The notes: a model not told the origin generated them from the sequence alone. Positions 1-12,250 are shown, counted from the first letter of the stretch. The stretch: 64,000 nucleotides of DNA from Silurus meridionalis (GCF_014805685.1 NC_060900.1:9564666-9628665); one strand, 5' to 3'. Numbers and translations are program-made.

Positions 1-337
1 ATGTAAATATGTTAAAATTGACTATATAAAGCCAATATGATATATATACAATCACACTCTTTTGATGCTAAAAGTAATAACGGATGGAATATATGTGCTT
101 TTGTTCCTGGGCTTCACTGTATTGTTATTATACTGACGGAACTGAGTATACTGTACTTTGCAAAGAACTAACACTGTGTGTATGTGTGTCCAAAATAAAG
201 AGAATACATAAAGAAAACATATTTAAAATTATTCCCGTACACACTTGGTTCCCTTTTGCATTTAAGTAACTTGCATTATTTTGATCAGGGTTGCAGTGTA
301 TCCTGAGCCTCTTTCCATGAACTTGGGGTTTAAGGTT
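1..337. other. unassigned sequence
   Basis: AT-rich; a short ORF at 84-269 shows no family resemblance and I regard it as chance. Nothing else is seen. Confidence 0.6.
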
Positions 338-2140
338 TAGTCAAGTCAAGTCAAGTTTATTTGTATAGCGCTTTTCACAACAGACATTGTCTCAAAGCAG
401 CTTTATAGAAATCAACAGTTAAGGTGAATGGTGTGCATTTATCCCTGATGAGCAAGCCATGGCGACTGTGGCAAGGAAAAACTCCCTTAGATGTAATGAG
501 GAAAAAACCTTGAGAGGAACCAGACTCAAAAGGGGAACCCATCCTCATTTGGGTGACATCAAGAGTTTGATCATAAATCTTTCAACAATACAGAACACTG
601 GAGAGTGAGAACTAACATGAGCACTGGAGTATAAGATTATAAGTAAATGTTCTTTCAACAGTCTTTGGTATAAAAGTAGGAGCTACTGAGCTCAACATTT
701 GTGATCATCACAGATCCAGCATCAGCTTCTCCATGCCAGAGCCTTTAAACACTTCAGGAAGTCCAATGTCAAACTCCACACATGCAGTGGGATCCAACTG
801 GCACTAGTACGTCTCTAGATGGTTCAGGATGTTTGCGAGTTTGGCATCTACTTCTTTAAAGTCCATAATCTTCATGAGGTGGGACGTGACTGGAGCTGGC
901 CAAACCTCAGGAAGCCTCGGGATGGGGAGAGAAAGAGAAGCAGTGGAGAGGAATTAGCGTAGCTGCTGTTCATGATATTAACAGCACAAGTTGATAATGT
1001 GCATGTGATCAGATGTTCTGGAGCACAAGGTTATGATGTGATGTGTGTTATGTGTAGGCTTTGGTAAAAAGATATGTTTTTAATCTGCATTTAAACTGGG
1101 TGAGTGTGTCTGAGCCCCGAACACTGTCAGGAAGACTATTCCAGAGTTTAGGAGCTAAATGTGAAAATGCTCTACCACCTTTAGTGGACTTTGCTATTCT
1201 AGGAACTACTAGAAGCCCAGAGCTTTGAGATCTCAGGGAGCGTGACGGATTGTAGCATGTTAGAAGACTGGAGAGATACATGGGAGCCAATCCATTTAGT
1301 GCTTTATAAGTGAGTAGCAGTAGTTTGTAGTCTATTCGAAACTTAACCGGAAGCCAATGTAGGGACGATAAGATCGGGGTTATGTGATCATATTTTCTTG
1401 ACCTTGTGAGAATTCTGGCTGCCGCATTCGGAACTAACTGAAGCTTGTTTATTAATGACGCAGAACATCCACCTAGTAACGCATTACAGTAGTCTATCCT
1501 GGAGGTCATGAACGCATGGATGAGCTTCTCTGCATCGGATATAGACAACATATTTCTTAGCTTAGAAATATTTCTAAGGTAAAAGAAGGCTGTTTTTGTA
1601 ACTTGGTTGATATGATTTTTAAAAGATAAGTTGCTGTCTAAAATAACTCCCAGGTCTTTTACTGTTGAACTAGTGGTTACAGAACATCCGTCTAAATGCA
1701 GGTTGAGATGCTGGTGCTTCTGTATACTAGTTTTTGGGCCGATGAGCAAAATCTCCGTCTTATCAAAATTTAAAAGTAGAAAGTTATGGGTCATCCAATC
1801 TCTTATTTCCTTAACACACTCAGTTATCCGGGTTAATTGAGCTATATCGCCTGGTTTAGATGAGATATATAGCTGAGTATCATCAGCATAACAATGGAAG
1901 CTAATTCCATGCCTTCTAATAATATTTCCTAAGGGAAGCATGTATATTGTGAAGAGCAGGGGTCCTAGAACTGAACCTTGTGGCACGCTATAGTTCACTA
2001 GCATTAGCCTGGATAGCTCTCCATTTAAATCTACGAAATGGTAACGATCAGACAGGTAGGATTTAAACCAGCTTAATGCCTGTCCCTGAATGCCACTGTA
2101 ATTCTGTAAGTGATCTAGGAGAAGATCAAGTATACTATAA
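338..2140 (-). mobile_element. 5'-truncated non-LTR retrotransposon (CR1/L2/Rex1-like)
   Basis: On the minus strand an open frame encodes the C-terminal part of a LINE reverse transcriptase: LSWFKSYLSD, then SVPQGSVLGPLLF, the catalytic YADD in CYADDTQLYIS, and the downstream LDYCN-like block (RIDYCNALLGG) and SSLHWLPVKFRIDYKLLLLTYKALNGL. It is open from the truncation near 2140 to the stop at 1048. A 3' UTR follows and ends in tandem CTTGA units at 338-355 (the tail, read on the minus strand). The YADD is intact, but the N-terminal half, including any endonuclease, is missing. The clade is inferred from the protein style and the 3' end. Two further copies of this 3' end lie at 39280-39369 and 47130-47205. 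Confidence 0.85.
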
Positions 2141-3837
2141 ATCTAAATCCTTGTTTGAAAGTTATTAGTAAAGTAAGTTAGTACATTGAGATACGAGAGA
2201 GGTCAGAGGGATGTTGACAGGGGAAAGACAGATTGGATAAACATTGTCCAAGGCTTTTTCGTCCCAGTTCAACCTAAGCCTATGCAGACAGTGTGTTCTT
2301 AAATTCTTGTTGTAGCCTGTCAGAATTAGAAAGCGACATCTTCTGCTAATCTAGCCCATTTACCTCAAGGTTCAAAATAGCATGCTTTTCTTCTCATCAT
2401 GGTACTTGACAATACCAGGAAATCATCAATTACTGAACTACTCATGCCAAGCCATGGACAGAGTCAGTGGGATGAATTATTTTCCCTAATGCTGATGTTT
2501 GTACATGATTTGTAGCATGATTTTATGCATTGTGCTGAAGCCACATGATTGGATATGAAGATTGAACATTTGCATATGTTTACAGCTGTTTCAGTTAAAG
2601 TGACCAGTGAGTTTATGCAAGACTTTGTGTGTGCAAATGAATTCATGCTTATCAGTATTGGCTGATATATTGGATTTACTCAAAAGAACTCCAGAAATAA
2701 TATTGTATCTTACACACACCTAATATTTTCAGTCACATGCTCTTTAATGTCCCCAGCAGACTGTGACAGTAAAAGCTGTAGGCTGCCATTACATAAACAG
2801 TGCACCATGGTTACATAACCCTCTGGCTTCTGAATGGGCACTAACATCTCTCTTTTTTAAACTGTTTTAAGTATAAAAATATTTATTAAATTCTGGATAT
2901 AAAAGCAGATTAGATGTTTGTGAATAGCTGATATACTGTATCATATTTAGTGCCAGATATACCCTGTTGACCAGCTTGTTGTGTGAAATGTTTTCTTGAG
3001 TTCAAATGTTGTTTATCAGGCCTTATATAACATCGCTCTATGCCATTGTCTTGGTCACCATGGCATCACACAGTCGTCACCTCCTCGTTCATCTCCTTGG
3101 ATTGCCATTGGGTGGTTTCCATGCTTTTGTTTGAGTATTGTTGCTTCGTCGCTGTGCCTCTGCCACAATACCACAGGGCTCGACAATGGTTTCAGTTTCA
3201 AGCATAGCAGGAATTGTGCATTGACGGAAGCTGTTTTTTTTTGGACTTTGGTCACAAACTTCATATTTCAACAACACATATTTCAAAAACATCAATGTGC
3301 CTATTGCCATTAATAAAAAAAAGTATTGACAGAACTTAAATAGAATATATTTTTAATGCATTTATTTATAGTCTATTAAATGGATTTAATGCATTAAATT
3401 ATACATGAACCACATAAATAATTTGATGAATGTTGACCATTTTGGATGATTTTTGTAGCATAGTGTTTGTGTCTTGAAGCAAATTCTGAAAGCACCTCAT
3501 AGCAATGATTGATAGACAGATGAATTTCATGATCCACATGATCCACAATAGTGGCTCTAATTTAATTCGAAATGTGTTTGTCTCTGGCCTCCGATTCCTC
3601 TTTCTCTATTTTACCTTCTTACCCTTCCAGCATGCATCCTTATTCTTATTCTTGTCTCTCTACCATGTTCATCTCCTAGTAGTTCATCTATTTTCAACAA
3701 TTGTAAATCTGTGTTTTCCTCTTTTTATATGTACTTGCCAATTAAAGGTTCATAAAATTTAACCTTGACCTATTTTAGAGAACTAGTTGATTATTGGTTG
3801 ATCTGAAGGTGTACATGCCCCTTCATTAGAGACATTC
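2141..3837. other. unassigned spacer
   Basis: No gene recognised. The 2996-3313 stretch is less AT-rich and open in several frames on both strands, which suggests an old inserted element, not a gene; I cannot place it in a family. An undetected first exon of rad54l2 could lie here or further left. Confidence 0.5.
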
Positions 3838-4203
3838 AAGATTCATCTCCACAATTTATCAATTCAAGTCACATTTACAAAAAAAGTTTAATTCAACTGT
3901 GAGGAAGAAGAGCTTGACCAATTTTGACAACTCGTTCAACCATTTTGCACTCAATAACTTATGCAATGAACTGATGCCTAAATGTTTTGGTGATTAAGAC
4001 CATTTGGGTGAAACTAGTATAATACATTTTGATCAACATGACAAAAACAACTGATAATGTAGGAAACAACAGACACTTGTACACAATCGATTAAAGGATT
4101 TACCAAAGCATTCACAATTTGATCAAAGCAACGATAAATGTTCTTATGATGAGCATTTATTTTCTGATCTGAGAAATGCTCCAAAGCAACTGAGAAAAAC
4201 TAT
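3838..4203. mobile_element. partial copy of the 26.5-27.0 kb TIR element
   Basis: This stretch matches the right two thirds of the element at 26470-27003, for example ATGCAATGAACTGATG, ACAACTGATAATGTAG, GTACACAATCGATTAAA and the terminal CCAAAGCAACTGAGAAAAAC. Its left end lacks the TIR, and the right end reads AAAAACTATA where the other copy has AAAAACTGTA. Confidence 0.75.
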
Positions 4204-4297
4204 AAATATACAGTAAATAAAAACAGAAACTTTGTGTAAATGATGAACATAGAAAAGGAAAAGGAATTATTTAGAACATAGAACATCAAAATGAAAC

Positions 4298-4300
<3 letters not shown>

Positions 4301-4361
<61 letters not shown>
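4301..4361. repeat. (TA)n microsatellite
   Basis: About 30 TA units; its last TA is the target site of the adjoining Tc1 element. Confidence 0.95.
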
Positions 4362-4364
<3 letters not shown>

Positions 4365-5770
4365 TGAGGAAAATAAGTCAATGTTAATATTTGGTACAAT
4401 AGCCTTTGTTTGCAATTACAGAGGTCAAACGTTTCCTGTAGTTTTTCACCAGGTTTGCACACACTGCAGGAGGGACTTTGGCCCACTCCTCCACACAGAT
4501 CTTCTCTAGATCAGTCAGGTTTCTGGCCTGTCGCTGAGAAACACGGAGTTTGAGCTCCCTTCAAAGATTCTCTATTGTGTTTAGGTCTGGAGACTGGCTA
4601 GGCCACACCAGAACCTTGATATGCTTCTTACAGAGCCACTCCTTGGTTATCCTGGCTGTGTGCTTCGGGTCATTATCATGTTGGAAGACCCAGCATCGAC
4701 CCATCTTCAATGCTCTAACTGAGGGAAGGAGGTTGTTCCCCAAAATCTCACAATATATGGCCCCGGTCATCCTCTCCTTAATACAGTGCACTCGCCCTGT
4801 CCCATGTGCAGAAAAACACCCCAAAGCATGATGCTACCACCCCATGCTTCACAGTAGGGATGGTGTTCTTGGGATGGTACTCATCATTCTTCTTCCTCCA
4901 AAAACGTTTAGTGAAATTATGACCCAAAAGTTCAATTTTGGTCTCATCTGACCACATGACTTTCTCTAATGACTCCTCTGGATCATTCAAATGATCATTG
5001 GCAAACTTAAGATGTGCCTGGACATCTGCTGGTTTAAGCAGGGGAACCTTCCGTGCCATGCATGATTTCAAACCATGACGTCTTAGTGTATTACCAACAG
5101 TAACCTTGGAAACGGTGGTCCCAGCTCTTTTCAGGTCATTGACCAGCTCCTCCCATGTAGTTCTGGGCTGATTTCTCACCTTCCTTAGGATCATTGAGAC
5201 CCCACGAGGTGAGATCTTGCATGGAGCCTCAGTCTGAGGGAGATTGACAGTCATGTTTAGCTTCTTCCATTTTCTAATGATTGCTCCAGCAGTGGACCTT
5301 TTTTCACCAAGCTGCTTGGCAATTTCCCCATAGCCCTTTCCAGCCTTGTGAAGGTGTACAGTTTTGTCTCTAGTGTCTTTGGACAGCTCTTTGGTCTTGG
5401 CCATGTTAGTAGTTGGATTCTTACTGATTGTATGGGGTGGACAGGTGTCTTAATGCAGCTAACGACCTCAAACAGGTGCATCTAATTTAGGATAATAAAT
5501 GTAGTGGAGGTGGACATTTTAAAGGCAGACTAACAGGTCTTTGAGGGTCAGAATTCTAGCTGATAGACAGGTGTTCCAATACTTATTTGCAGCTGTATCA
5601 TACAAATAAATAGTTTAAAAATCATATATTGTGATTTCTGGATTTTTTTTTTAGATTATGTGTCTCACAGTGGACATGCACCCACGATGACAATTTCAGA
5701 CCCCTCCATGATTTCTAAGTGGGAGAACTTGCAAAATAGCAGGGTGTTCAAATACTTATTTTCCTCACTG
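4362..5770 (-). mobile_element. Tc1-like transposon with broken transposase
   Basis: Inverted ends CAGTGAGGAAAATAAGT (from 4362) and its complement ending CACTG at 5770 are flanked by TA on both sides, giving a 1409-bp element. On the minus strand the transposase starts [14 protein letters not shown] at 5404 and runs through the paired HTH region ([20 protein letters not shown]), the catalytic D in [11 protein letters not shown], and on to about 4778. There a frameshift moves the rest, with the second D in [11 protein letters not shown] and the E in [10 protein letters not shown], into another frame (4824-4561). All three DDE residues are present but in two frames. GVFFCT at the break suggests a local deletion. 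Confidence 0.93.
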
Positions 5771-5778
5771 TATATATA

Positions 5779-6290
5779 CAGTACAGACCAAAGGTTTGGA
5801 CACACCTTCTCATTCAAAGAGTTTTCTTTATTTTCATGACTATGAAAATTGTAGAGTCACACTAAAGGCATCAAGGGCTATTTGACCAAGAAGGAGAGTG
5901 ATGGGGTGCGGTGCCAGATGACCTGGCCTCCACAGTCACCGGACCTGAACCCAATCGAGATGGTTTAGGGGTGAGCTGGACCGCAGAGTAAAGGCAAAAG
6001 GGCCAACAAGTGCCAAGCATCTCTCGGGGAACTCCTTCAAGACTGTTGGAAGACCATTTCAGGTGACTACCTCTTGAAGCTCATCAAGAAAATGCCAACA
6101 GTGTGCAAAGCAGTAATCAAAGCAAAAGGTGGCTACTTTGAAGAACCTAAAATATGACATTTTTCAGTTGTTTCACACTTTTTTGTTATGTATATAATTC
6201 CATATATAATTCCACATGTGTTAATTCATAGTTTTGATGCCTTCAGTGTGAATCTACAATTTTCATAGTCATGAAAATAAAGAAAACTCT
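5779..6290 (+). mobile_element. internally deleted Tc1-like element
   Basis: The left end CAGTACAGACCAAAGGTTTG begins at 5779 next to TA. The inner part of this TIR (TTTTCATGACTATGAAAATT) returns inverted at about 6258-6290, but the outermost ~25 bp of the right end are lost into the TA repeat that follows. The interior keeps only the transposase 3' end on the + strand (WPPQSPDLNPIEMV, the third catalytic acidic residue region), with stops and a frameshift. Length is about 510 bp where a full element would be about 1.3 kb. Confidence 0.85.
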
Positions 6291-6306
6291 TATATACTTC
6301 TTATAT

Positions 6307-6310
<4 letters not shown>

Positions 6311-6348
<38 letters not shown>
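6311..6348. repeat. (TA)n microsatellite
   Basis: About 19 TA units between two Tc1-like elements. Confidence 0.95.
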
Positions 6349-6351
<3 letters not shown>

Positions 6352-7904
6352 GAGTGCAGAATTATTAGGCAAGTTGTATTTTTGAGGATTAATTTTATTT
6401 GAGGATTTAATTTGAACAACAACCATGTTCTCAATGAACACAAAAAACTCATTAATATCAAAGCTGAATATTTTTGGAAGTAGTTTTTAGTTTTAGCTAT
6501 TTTAGGGGGATATCTGTGTGTGCAGGTGACTATTACTGTGCATAATTATTAGGCAACTTAACAAAAACAAATTCATACCCATTTCAATTATTTATTTTAC
6601 CAGTGAAACCAATATAACATCTCAACATTCACAAATATACATGTCTGACATTCAAAACCAAACAAAAACAAATCAGTGACCAATATAGCCACCTTTCTTT
6701 GCAAGGACACTCAAAAGCCTGCCATCCATGGATTCTGTCAGTGTTTTGATCTGTTCACCATCAACATTGCGTGCAGCAGCAACCACAGCCTCCCAGACAC
6801 TGTTCAGAGAGGTGTACTGTTTTCCTCCTTGTAAATCGCACATTTGATGATGGACCACAGGTTCTCAATGGGGTTCAGATCAGGTGAACAAGGAGGCCAT
6901 ATCATTAGATTTTCTTCTTTTATACCCTTTCTTGCCAGCCACGCTGTGGAGTACTTGGGCGTGTGTGATGGAGCATTGTCCTGCATGAAAATCATGTTTT
7001 TCTTGAAGGATGCAGACTTCTTCCTGTACCACTGCTTGAAGAAGGTGTCTTCCAGAAACTGGCAGTAGGACTGGGAGTTCAGCTTGACTCCATCCTCAAC
7101 CCGAAAAGGCCCCACAAGCTCATCTTTGATGATACCAGCCCAAACCAGTACTCCACCTCCACCTTGCTGGCGTCTGAGTCGGACTGGAGCTCTCTGCCCT
7201 TTACCAATCCAGCCACGGGCCCATCCATCTGGCCCATCAAGACTCACTCTCATTTCATCAGTCCATAAAACCTTAGAAAAATCAGTCTTGAGATATTTCT
7301 TGGCCCAGTCTTGACGTTTCAGCTTGTGTGTCTTGTTCAGTGGTGGTCGACTTTCTGCCTTTCTTACCTTGGCCATGTCTCTGAGTATTGCACACCTTGT
7401 GCTTTTGGGCACTCAGTGATGTTGCAGCTCTGAAATATGGCCAAACTGGTGGCAAGTGGCATCTTGGCAGCTGCACGCTTGACTTTTCTCAGTTCACGGG
7501 CAGTTATTTTGCGCCTTGGTTTTCCACACGCTTCTTGCGACCCTGTCGACTATTTTGAATGAAACGCTTGATTGTTCGATGATCACGCTTCAGAAGCTTG
7601 GCTATTTTAAGACTGCTGCATCCCTCTGCAATATATCTCACTATTTTTGACTTTTCTGAGCCTGTCAAGTCCTTCTTTTGACCCATTTTGCCAAAGGAAA
7701 GGAAGTTGCCTAATAATTATGCACACCTGATATAGGGTGTTGATGTCATTAGACCACACCCCTTCTCATTACAGAGATGCACATCACCTAATATGCTTAA
7801 TTGGTAGTAGGCTTTCCAGCCTATACAGCTTGGAGTAAGACAACATGCATAACGAGGATGATGTGGTCAAAATACTCATTTGCCTAATAATTCTGCACTC
7901 CCTG
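6349..7904 (-). mobile_element. Tc1-like transposon, second family, with frameshifts
   Basis: Ends CAGGAGTGCAGAATTATTAG (6349) and, inverted, CTAATAATTCTGCACTCCCTG (to 7904) with TA on both sides; 1556 bp. The minus-strand transposase begins MGQKKDLTGSEKSKIVRYIA at 7686 with an HTH (SSLKIAKLLKRDHRTIKRFI). It shifts frame between about 7504 and 7412, then continues through KVLWTDEMRVSLDGPDG (first D), MIFMQDNAPSH (second D) and CSPDLNPIENLW (E). It shifts again near 6850, before the end RLLSVLAKKGGYIGH at 6673. The catalytic triad is intact but the gene is in at least three frames. Confidence 0.93.
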
Positions 7905-7910
7905 TATATA

Positions 7911-8975
7911 CAGTGAATCTCTAAGTGCTACTATTTTATACTACTACTACTATATATAATATAGTAGCACTAGGGCTGGGCGATAAATCGATTTTATTGA
8001 TTAACTCGAATGTGTAGTTTACATCGATCTGTTTTAATAAAAATCGGTTTTCTCTTTAATGTCCACCGACGCTCCCCTCTGGGCTCCCATAGTTTCGAAC
8101 GCACTCAGCCCCCGCCCCCCTCCCCCCTTGCGTTTGCCATAGAGATACACAAACAACATGGCAGCGAGCAGAGAAGAACTCGTTCCCAAGAAAAGTTAAG
8201 CAGCCGCATGTTGAAAATACACGGTTAAGCAGCCGCACTTTGTTTAGTGTTGCGCGTCCAATCGTACACTTACGGTACGGGTGGTGGAAGCGACCAAAAT
8301 ACATGTAAAGGCGCTTCAGAACGGCGTTTCCGTTAAGAAACAGAAAAATCAGATCATTTAAATCACCATATTCAAACACTCATAAACAGTCATTTTACTG
8401 TGGAGTTTTTAAGAAAAGTAAAGGCAAAATCACTCCAAACATCACTGCATTTTTAACCATGTTCCACATTCAAACACTCATAAAATATTTTTCTTTATAG
8501 GTTTGCTCAATCTTTCAAATAATTGAAATAGACAGTGTCCCTGTCTATTACTCACTTAAGTTTTATCTCATTTTACTGTGGAGTTTTGGAGAAAAGTAAA
8601 GGCAAAATCACTCAAAACCTCAGGTGCATTTTCCATCATGTTCCACATTTAAACACTCATAAAACATTTTTCTTTGTAGGTTTGCTCATTTTATATTATG
8701 TTACGTTCTATTTTCACAATTTACAATGGCAGGGCCGCCATCTTGTATTTTTTGCTTGTTGTTTCTGATTGCACTTTAACCCAAAGTGGGTTATAATCCC
8801 AGAAGTGTAAATAAACTTTATTAAATAAAGTTAAAACTTAAAAAAAAAAAAAATTGTCATATGCAGATTGATTTTAAGGGGGGGAAAAATCGATTTAAAT
8901 CGCAAATCGGATTTTTTGTGGATTTTTTTTTTAGGCCATATCGCCCAGCCCTAAGTAGCACTTAGAGATTCACTG
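7911..8975. mobile_element. 74-bp palindromic MITE split by a hAT-like insertion
   Basis: CAGTGAATCTCTAAGTGCTA begins at 7911, and its exact complement TAGCACTTAGAGATTCACTG ends at 8975. Removing the inserted element (7971-8953) and one 8-bp target duplicate leaves a 74-bp palindromic element with 24-bp perfect arms. The left side abuts TA; the right flank is CTG, so a TA duplication is not seen on that side. CAGTG ends suggest a Tc1/mariner-mobilised MITE. Confidence 0.8.
7971..8953. mobile_element. non-autonomous hAT-like element (983 bp)
   Basis: TIR TAGGGCTGGGCGATA at 7971 and its near complement TATCGCCCAGCCCTA ending at 8953. The flanks carry a perfect 8-bp target duplication AGTAGCAC (7963-7970 and 8954-8961), the hAT signature. 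The inside has no transposase. It contains two diverged copies of a roughly 125-bp unit (8385-8510 and 8568-8690, both with ACTGTGGAGTTTT, AAAGTAAAGGCAAAATCACT and CAAACACTCATAAAA-like blocks) and an A-rich stretch at 8838-8852. Confidence 0.92.
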
Positions 8976-10584
8976 CTGTCTTACACTTTAGACATTTTGC
9001 GCACATGATACACGCGAGATTTCGCTTCCGAACTTAAACCGTTTTATTTTATTTTAGTTGCCATTGTTACTTTTGTGCAGTAGATATATAACAATTTATT
9101 TGTTTCTAGTAATTTAGTAATAATTTAATTTTCCCGCAACCCACACACATGAGTATTTTATCGCCCACACTCACATTCACCCATCAAATCTTGTCCCACA
9201 CTGCACTCATTTGCACCGGGTCCCAAGGGAGTGCAGGTCTCTAATGTGAGGTCCAGTTACCAGCGTGACACTAAAACAGGTAGTAGTAATGACTACTATT
9301 TTCTTACATGTCAGAGTCCATACTTTTTTTTAATTTTTTTTTTTACCTTAACTTGAGTAACAATGTATAGTCAGCATTTCAACTTTTACCAAAATGAGTA
9401 TGTTTCCTTCTACTTGAGTGAAGGATGCCTGTACTTTTGCCACCTCTGGCAGACAGGACAGAAGGATGAAAGATGGTCAGATAAATACAAAACCAATATT
9501 TTTGTACGTTTCATTGTCTTTATCTATCTTGCCCCATATTATCTAAAATGGAACGAGTTGGGTAAAAATGACCTATCACATTTGTAAACTAAAAATATAT
9601 TTTATTCTGAAATCTAAACTTTTCCAGCTACACCATCTTCTCTCTGTGTTTGTTTGTTCTCTCTCTCTCTTTCTCACACACCCTGACAACTTGGAAGTCA
9701 TGTCAGGGACAGTAGGGCAGACATTGGCAGATTGCTTTCACAGGGGCGGTTTATGTAACTTGTTTTCAGACTTGTAGAATATCAGCCCCCGTGCATTATA
9801 TAAATAATTCATCTTCCCACACCTGCTGTTTGTATACATGCATGTGTGCGTGAATGTTCAGATAATACGTTTTATATAAATAATATTTTTATATATTATA
9901 ATTAAATAATATTATATATAAATAAGTTTAAATAATGTTTAGAAGCTATAAATGATTCAAATGTAAGAGGAATTAAAAGGAAAGATAAACACGGGTATAT
10001 TTATTTATTCATTTATTTATGTATTACTCATTCGAATTAGGAGGGAAAACACAGCCACATGCCAGAGTTGCAACAAATATAATATTTTTTTTATTATTAT
10101 TACATTCATGAAACAGTTACACATAAGAATTTCTGTATAAAAACTGTTAATTAGATTTAAAAAATCTTTTTTGCAAATTCTATTTTCATGTATTCAAAAT
10201 GCTATCAGACAATGATGAGCAATTAAAACTATACATAAAAAATTTATACTAATAATAAATTAGTAATAATTAAAACTATTTTTTAACATTAAATAAAGGC
10301 TAAAAGGGAAATTAATGACATCTGCGTGTATGTTAAATATGTGTAGGAAATGATTCCCCTTCAGTTGTATTTCCACACTTTACCACTAGAGGGATGTTCA
10401 GAGTTTACCATTTATGATAATTTGCCTGTGTTACATCACAGTGCACCGTTCTCCATCAAAAGCATAAAAGGCCAGAACACTGAGCAGCAGTCAACATTTG
10501 ACATCACGCAACCTACCTACACACACACACACACACACACATACACATTTGTTAATTATTTTTCTCTTTTTGTTAACTTTGCAG
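8976..10584. other. spacer before the first placed rad54l2 exon
   Basis: AT-rich. 9240-9430 resembles sequence at 22640-22870 in the opposite orientation (GTGACACTAAAACAGGTA against TACCTGTTTTAGTGTCAC; both have an ACTTGAGT / ACTTAAGT arm), so a dispersed repeat is likely. A CA microsatellite lies at 10519-10541. No exon was recognised. Confidence 0.5.
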
Positions 10585-12003
10585 ATCAGGATAGAAGTGT
10601 GGGTTACAGCTCTGAAAATGAATCTCAGGGCAGTGACTGTTTGCAATGGCACTGTGGCCCACCCTCTTCTTCTCTTTTGAGTGAAAATCAAGCACAAATG
10701 TCATCATGCCCTCTGTCTCATCTGGAGGGTCACGGTCAGAATCTTGGCCTGAACAGCAACAAGAAGAGAATCTCAAAACCTGCACACATGCGGCGGAACA
10801 TCAGGTCTGTTTGAATTCTTTAATAGAAACACATCCACAAAGATAGCAAATACTGCACGACAGATATGCTAATGATTACAGGCTAGATAACTCCTTACTG
10901 ACCACTAGCATTCCCCTTTCATTAAAAGGAATGGTTTAAAGGCGAGAATTTTGAATACACCTTTTAGCCATTAGCAGTCACATTAGTCAACAGCACTTAT
11001 TTTAGATCACAGGACACAACACAAAACTAATAGGTTAGATCCAGTACCTTCATCTATCTATTCATCCAGTAATCTATCTATCTTGATGGCCATTTACACT
11101 GGGAGGAAATATATATATATAATATAAAAAATAAAATAAAAAAGGGGTATAAAAAAAAAAAAAAACTAGAGTTAGTGCAGTGTCACTACTCACTCTGTGC
11201 CGGAAAAACAGTTTGTTTTCTACATGCATGAAAATGCTAAGGAATCTGTTGTAGCTTTAGCTGCTAGCCACTTCCTGGTTTCCTCTTCTTTAGTGTTTTA
11301 TGTACAGCATCAAGAATATTTCTTAAAAGCAGACAATTTTGCATATAGTGAAAGTGAATAAATGAAAGATGAAAGAAATGAAGACATTTATTTAATTTTA
11401 TTTTTATTTAACCTTTATTTTTCTAGGAAGGTCCCATTAAGATTAACAGAAATCTCTTCTTCCAGGGAGTCCTGTCCAAGGTGGCCATATAAAAGTTTCA
11501 CATAAACACATAACATACAAAACGAATTCTAAACAAACAAAGGAAAAAAAAAATCAATTAATTAAAACAGTAACATACTTTACTCGTTTTACATTGCAGT
11601 ATATTTTTAAACACATTCAAAGAAGGAATTATTTCTAGTGGAGTAATAGCTTGAAATTTGTTAAAGTATTCTGAAATAAGTAGAACAGTTAAGTAGATCA
11701 TACCTTTAGAAAATGTAATATTAAATGTAACACACATTTGCATACATATCCACATGACCCAAATGTGGTCTCACAACTGTAAACTATTTAAAAACATTTT
11801 TCCATTTATTAAAATGTTATTTAATGAATATTTTTTGTGCCAATATAATTGATTATTTGATTTAATCAATATAATAAAGTGTATTGCATCAATTTGATTT
11901 ATACTATTTTATATATATTTTTTATTAAAAAAATGTTCAGTGAATGTTGTGTACCGTGAATTTTGTGTACCGTTAACACCCCTTTAAAAATAGAATAAAT
12001 AAA

Positions 12004-12070
<67 letters not shown>

Positions 12071-12161
12071 ATTTATTATTAATATTTTTCCCCACATGCT
12101 TTCTTTGAGAAGCTAAAAATGTTAAATTTTTCCAGTGTTAAATGAGGGGGTCTCCTATCTA

Positions 12162-12250
<89 letters not shown>

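Noticed and set aside
2996..3313. 105-residue + strand ORF, with overlapping minus-strand ORFs
   Set aside because: Open in several frames at once, no splice context and no family resemblance; not listed as a gene.
4200..4509. ORFs on both strands through the TA repeat (Tyr-Ile runs)
   Set aside because: They are translations of a dinucleotide microsatellite.
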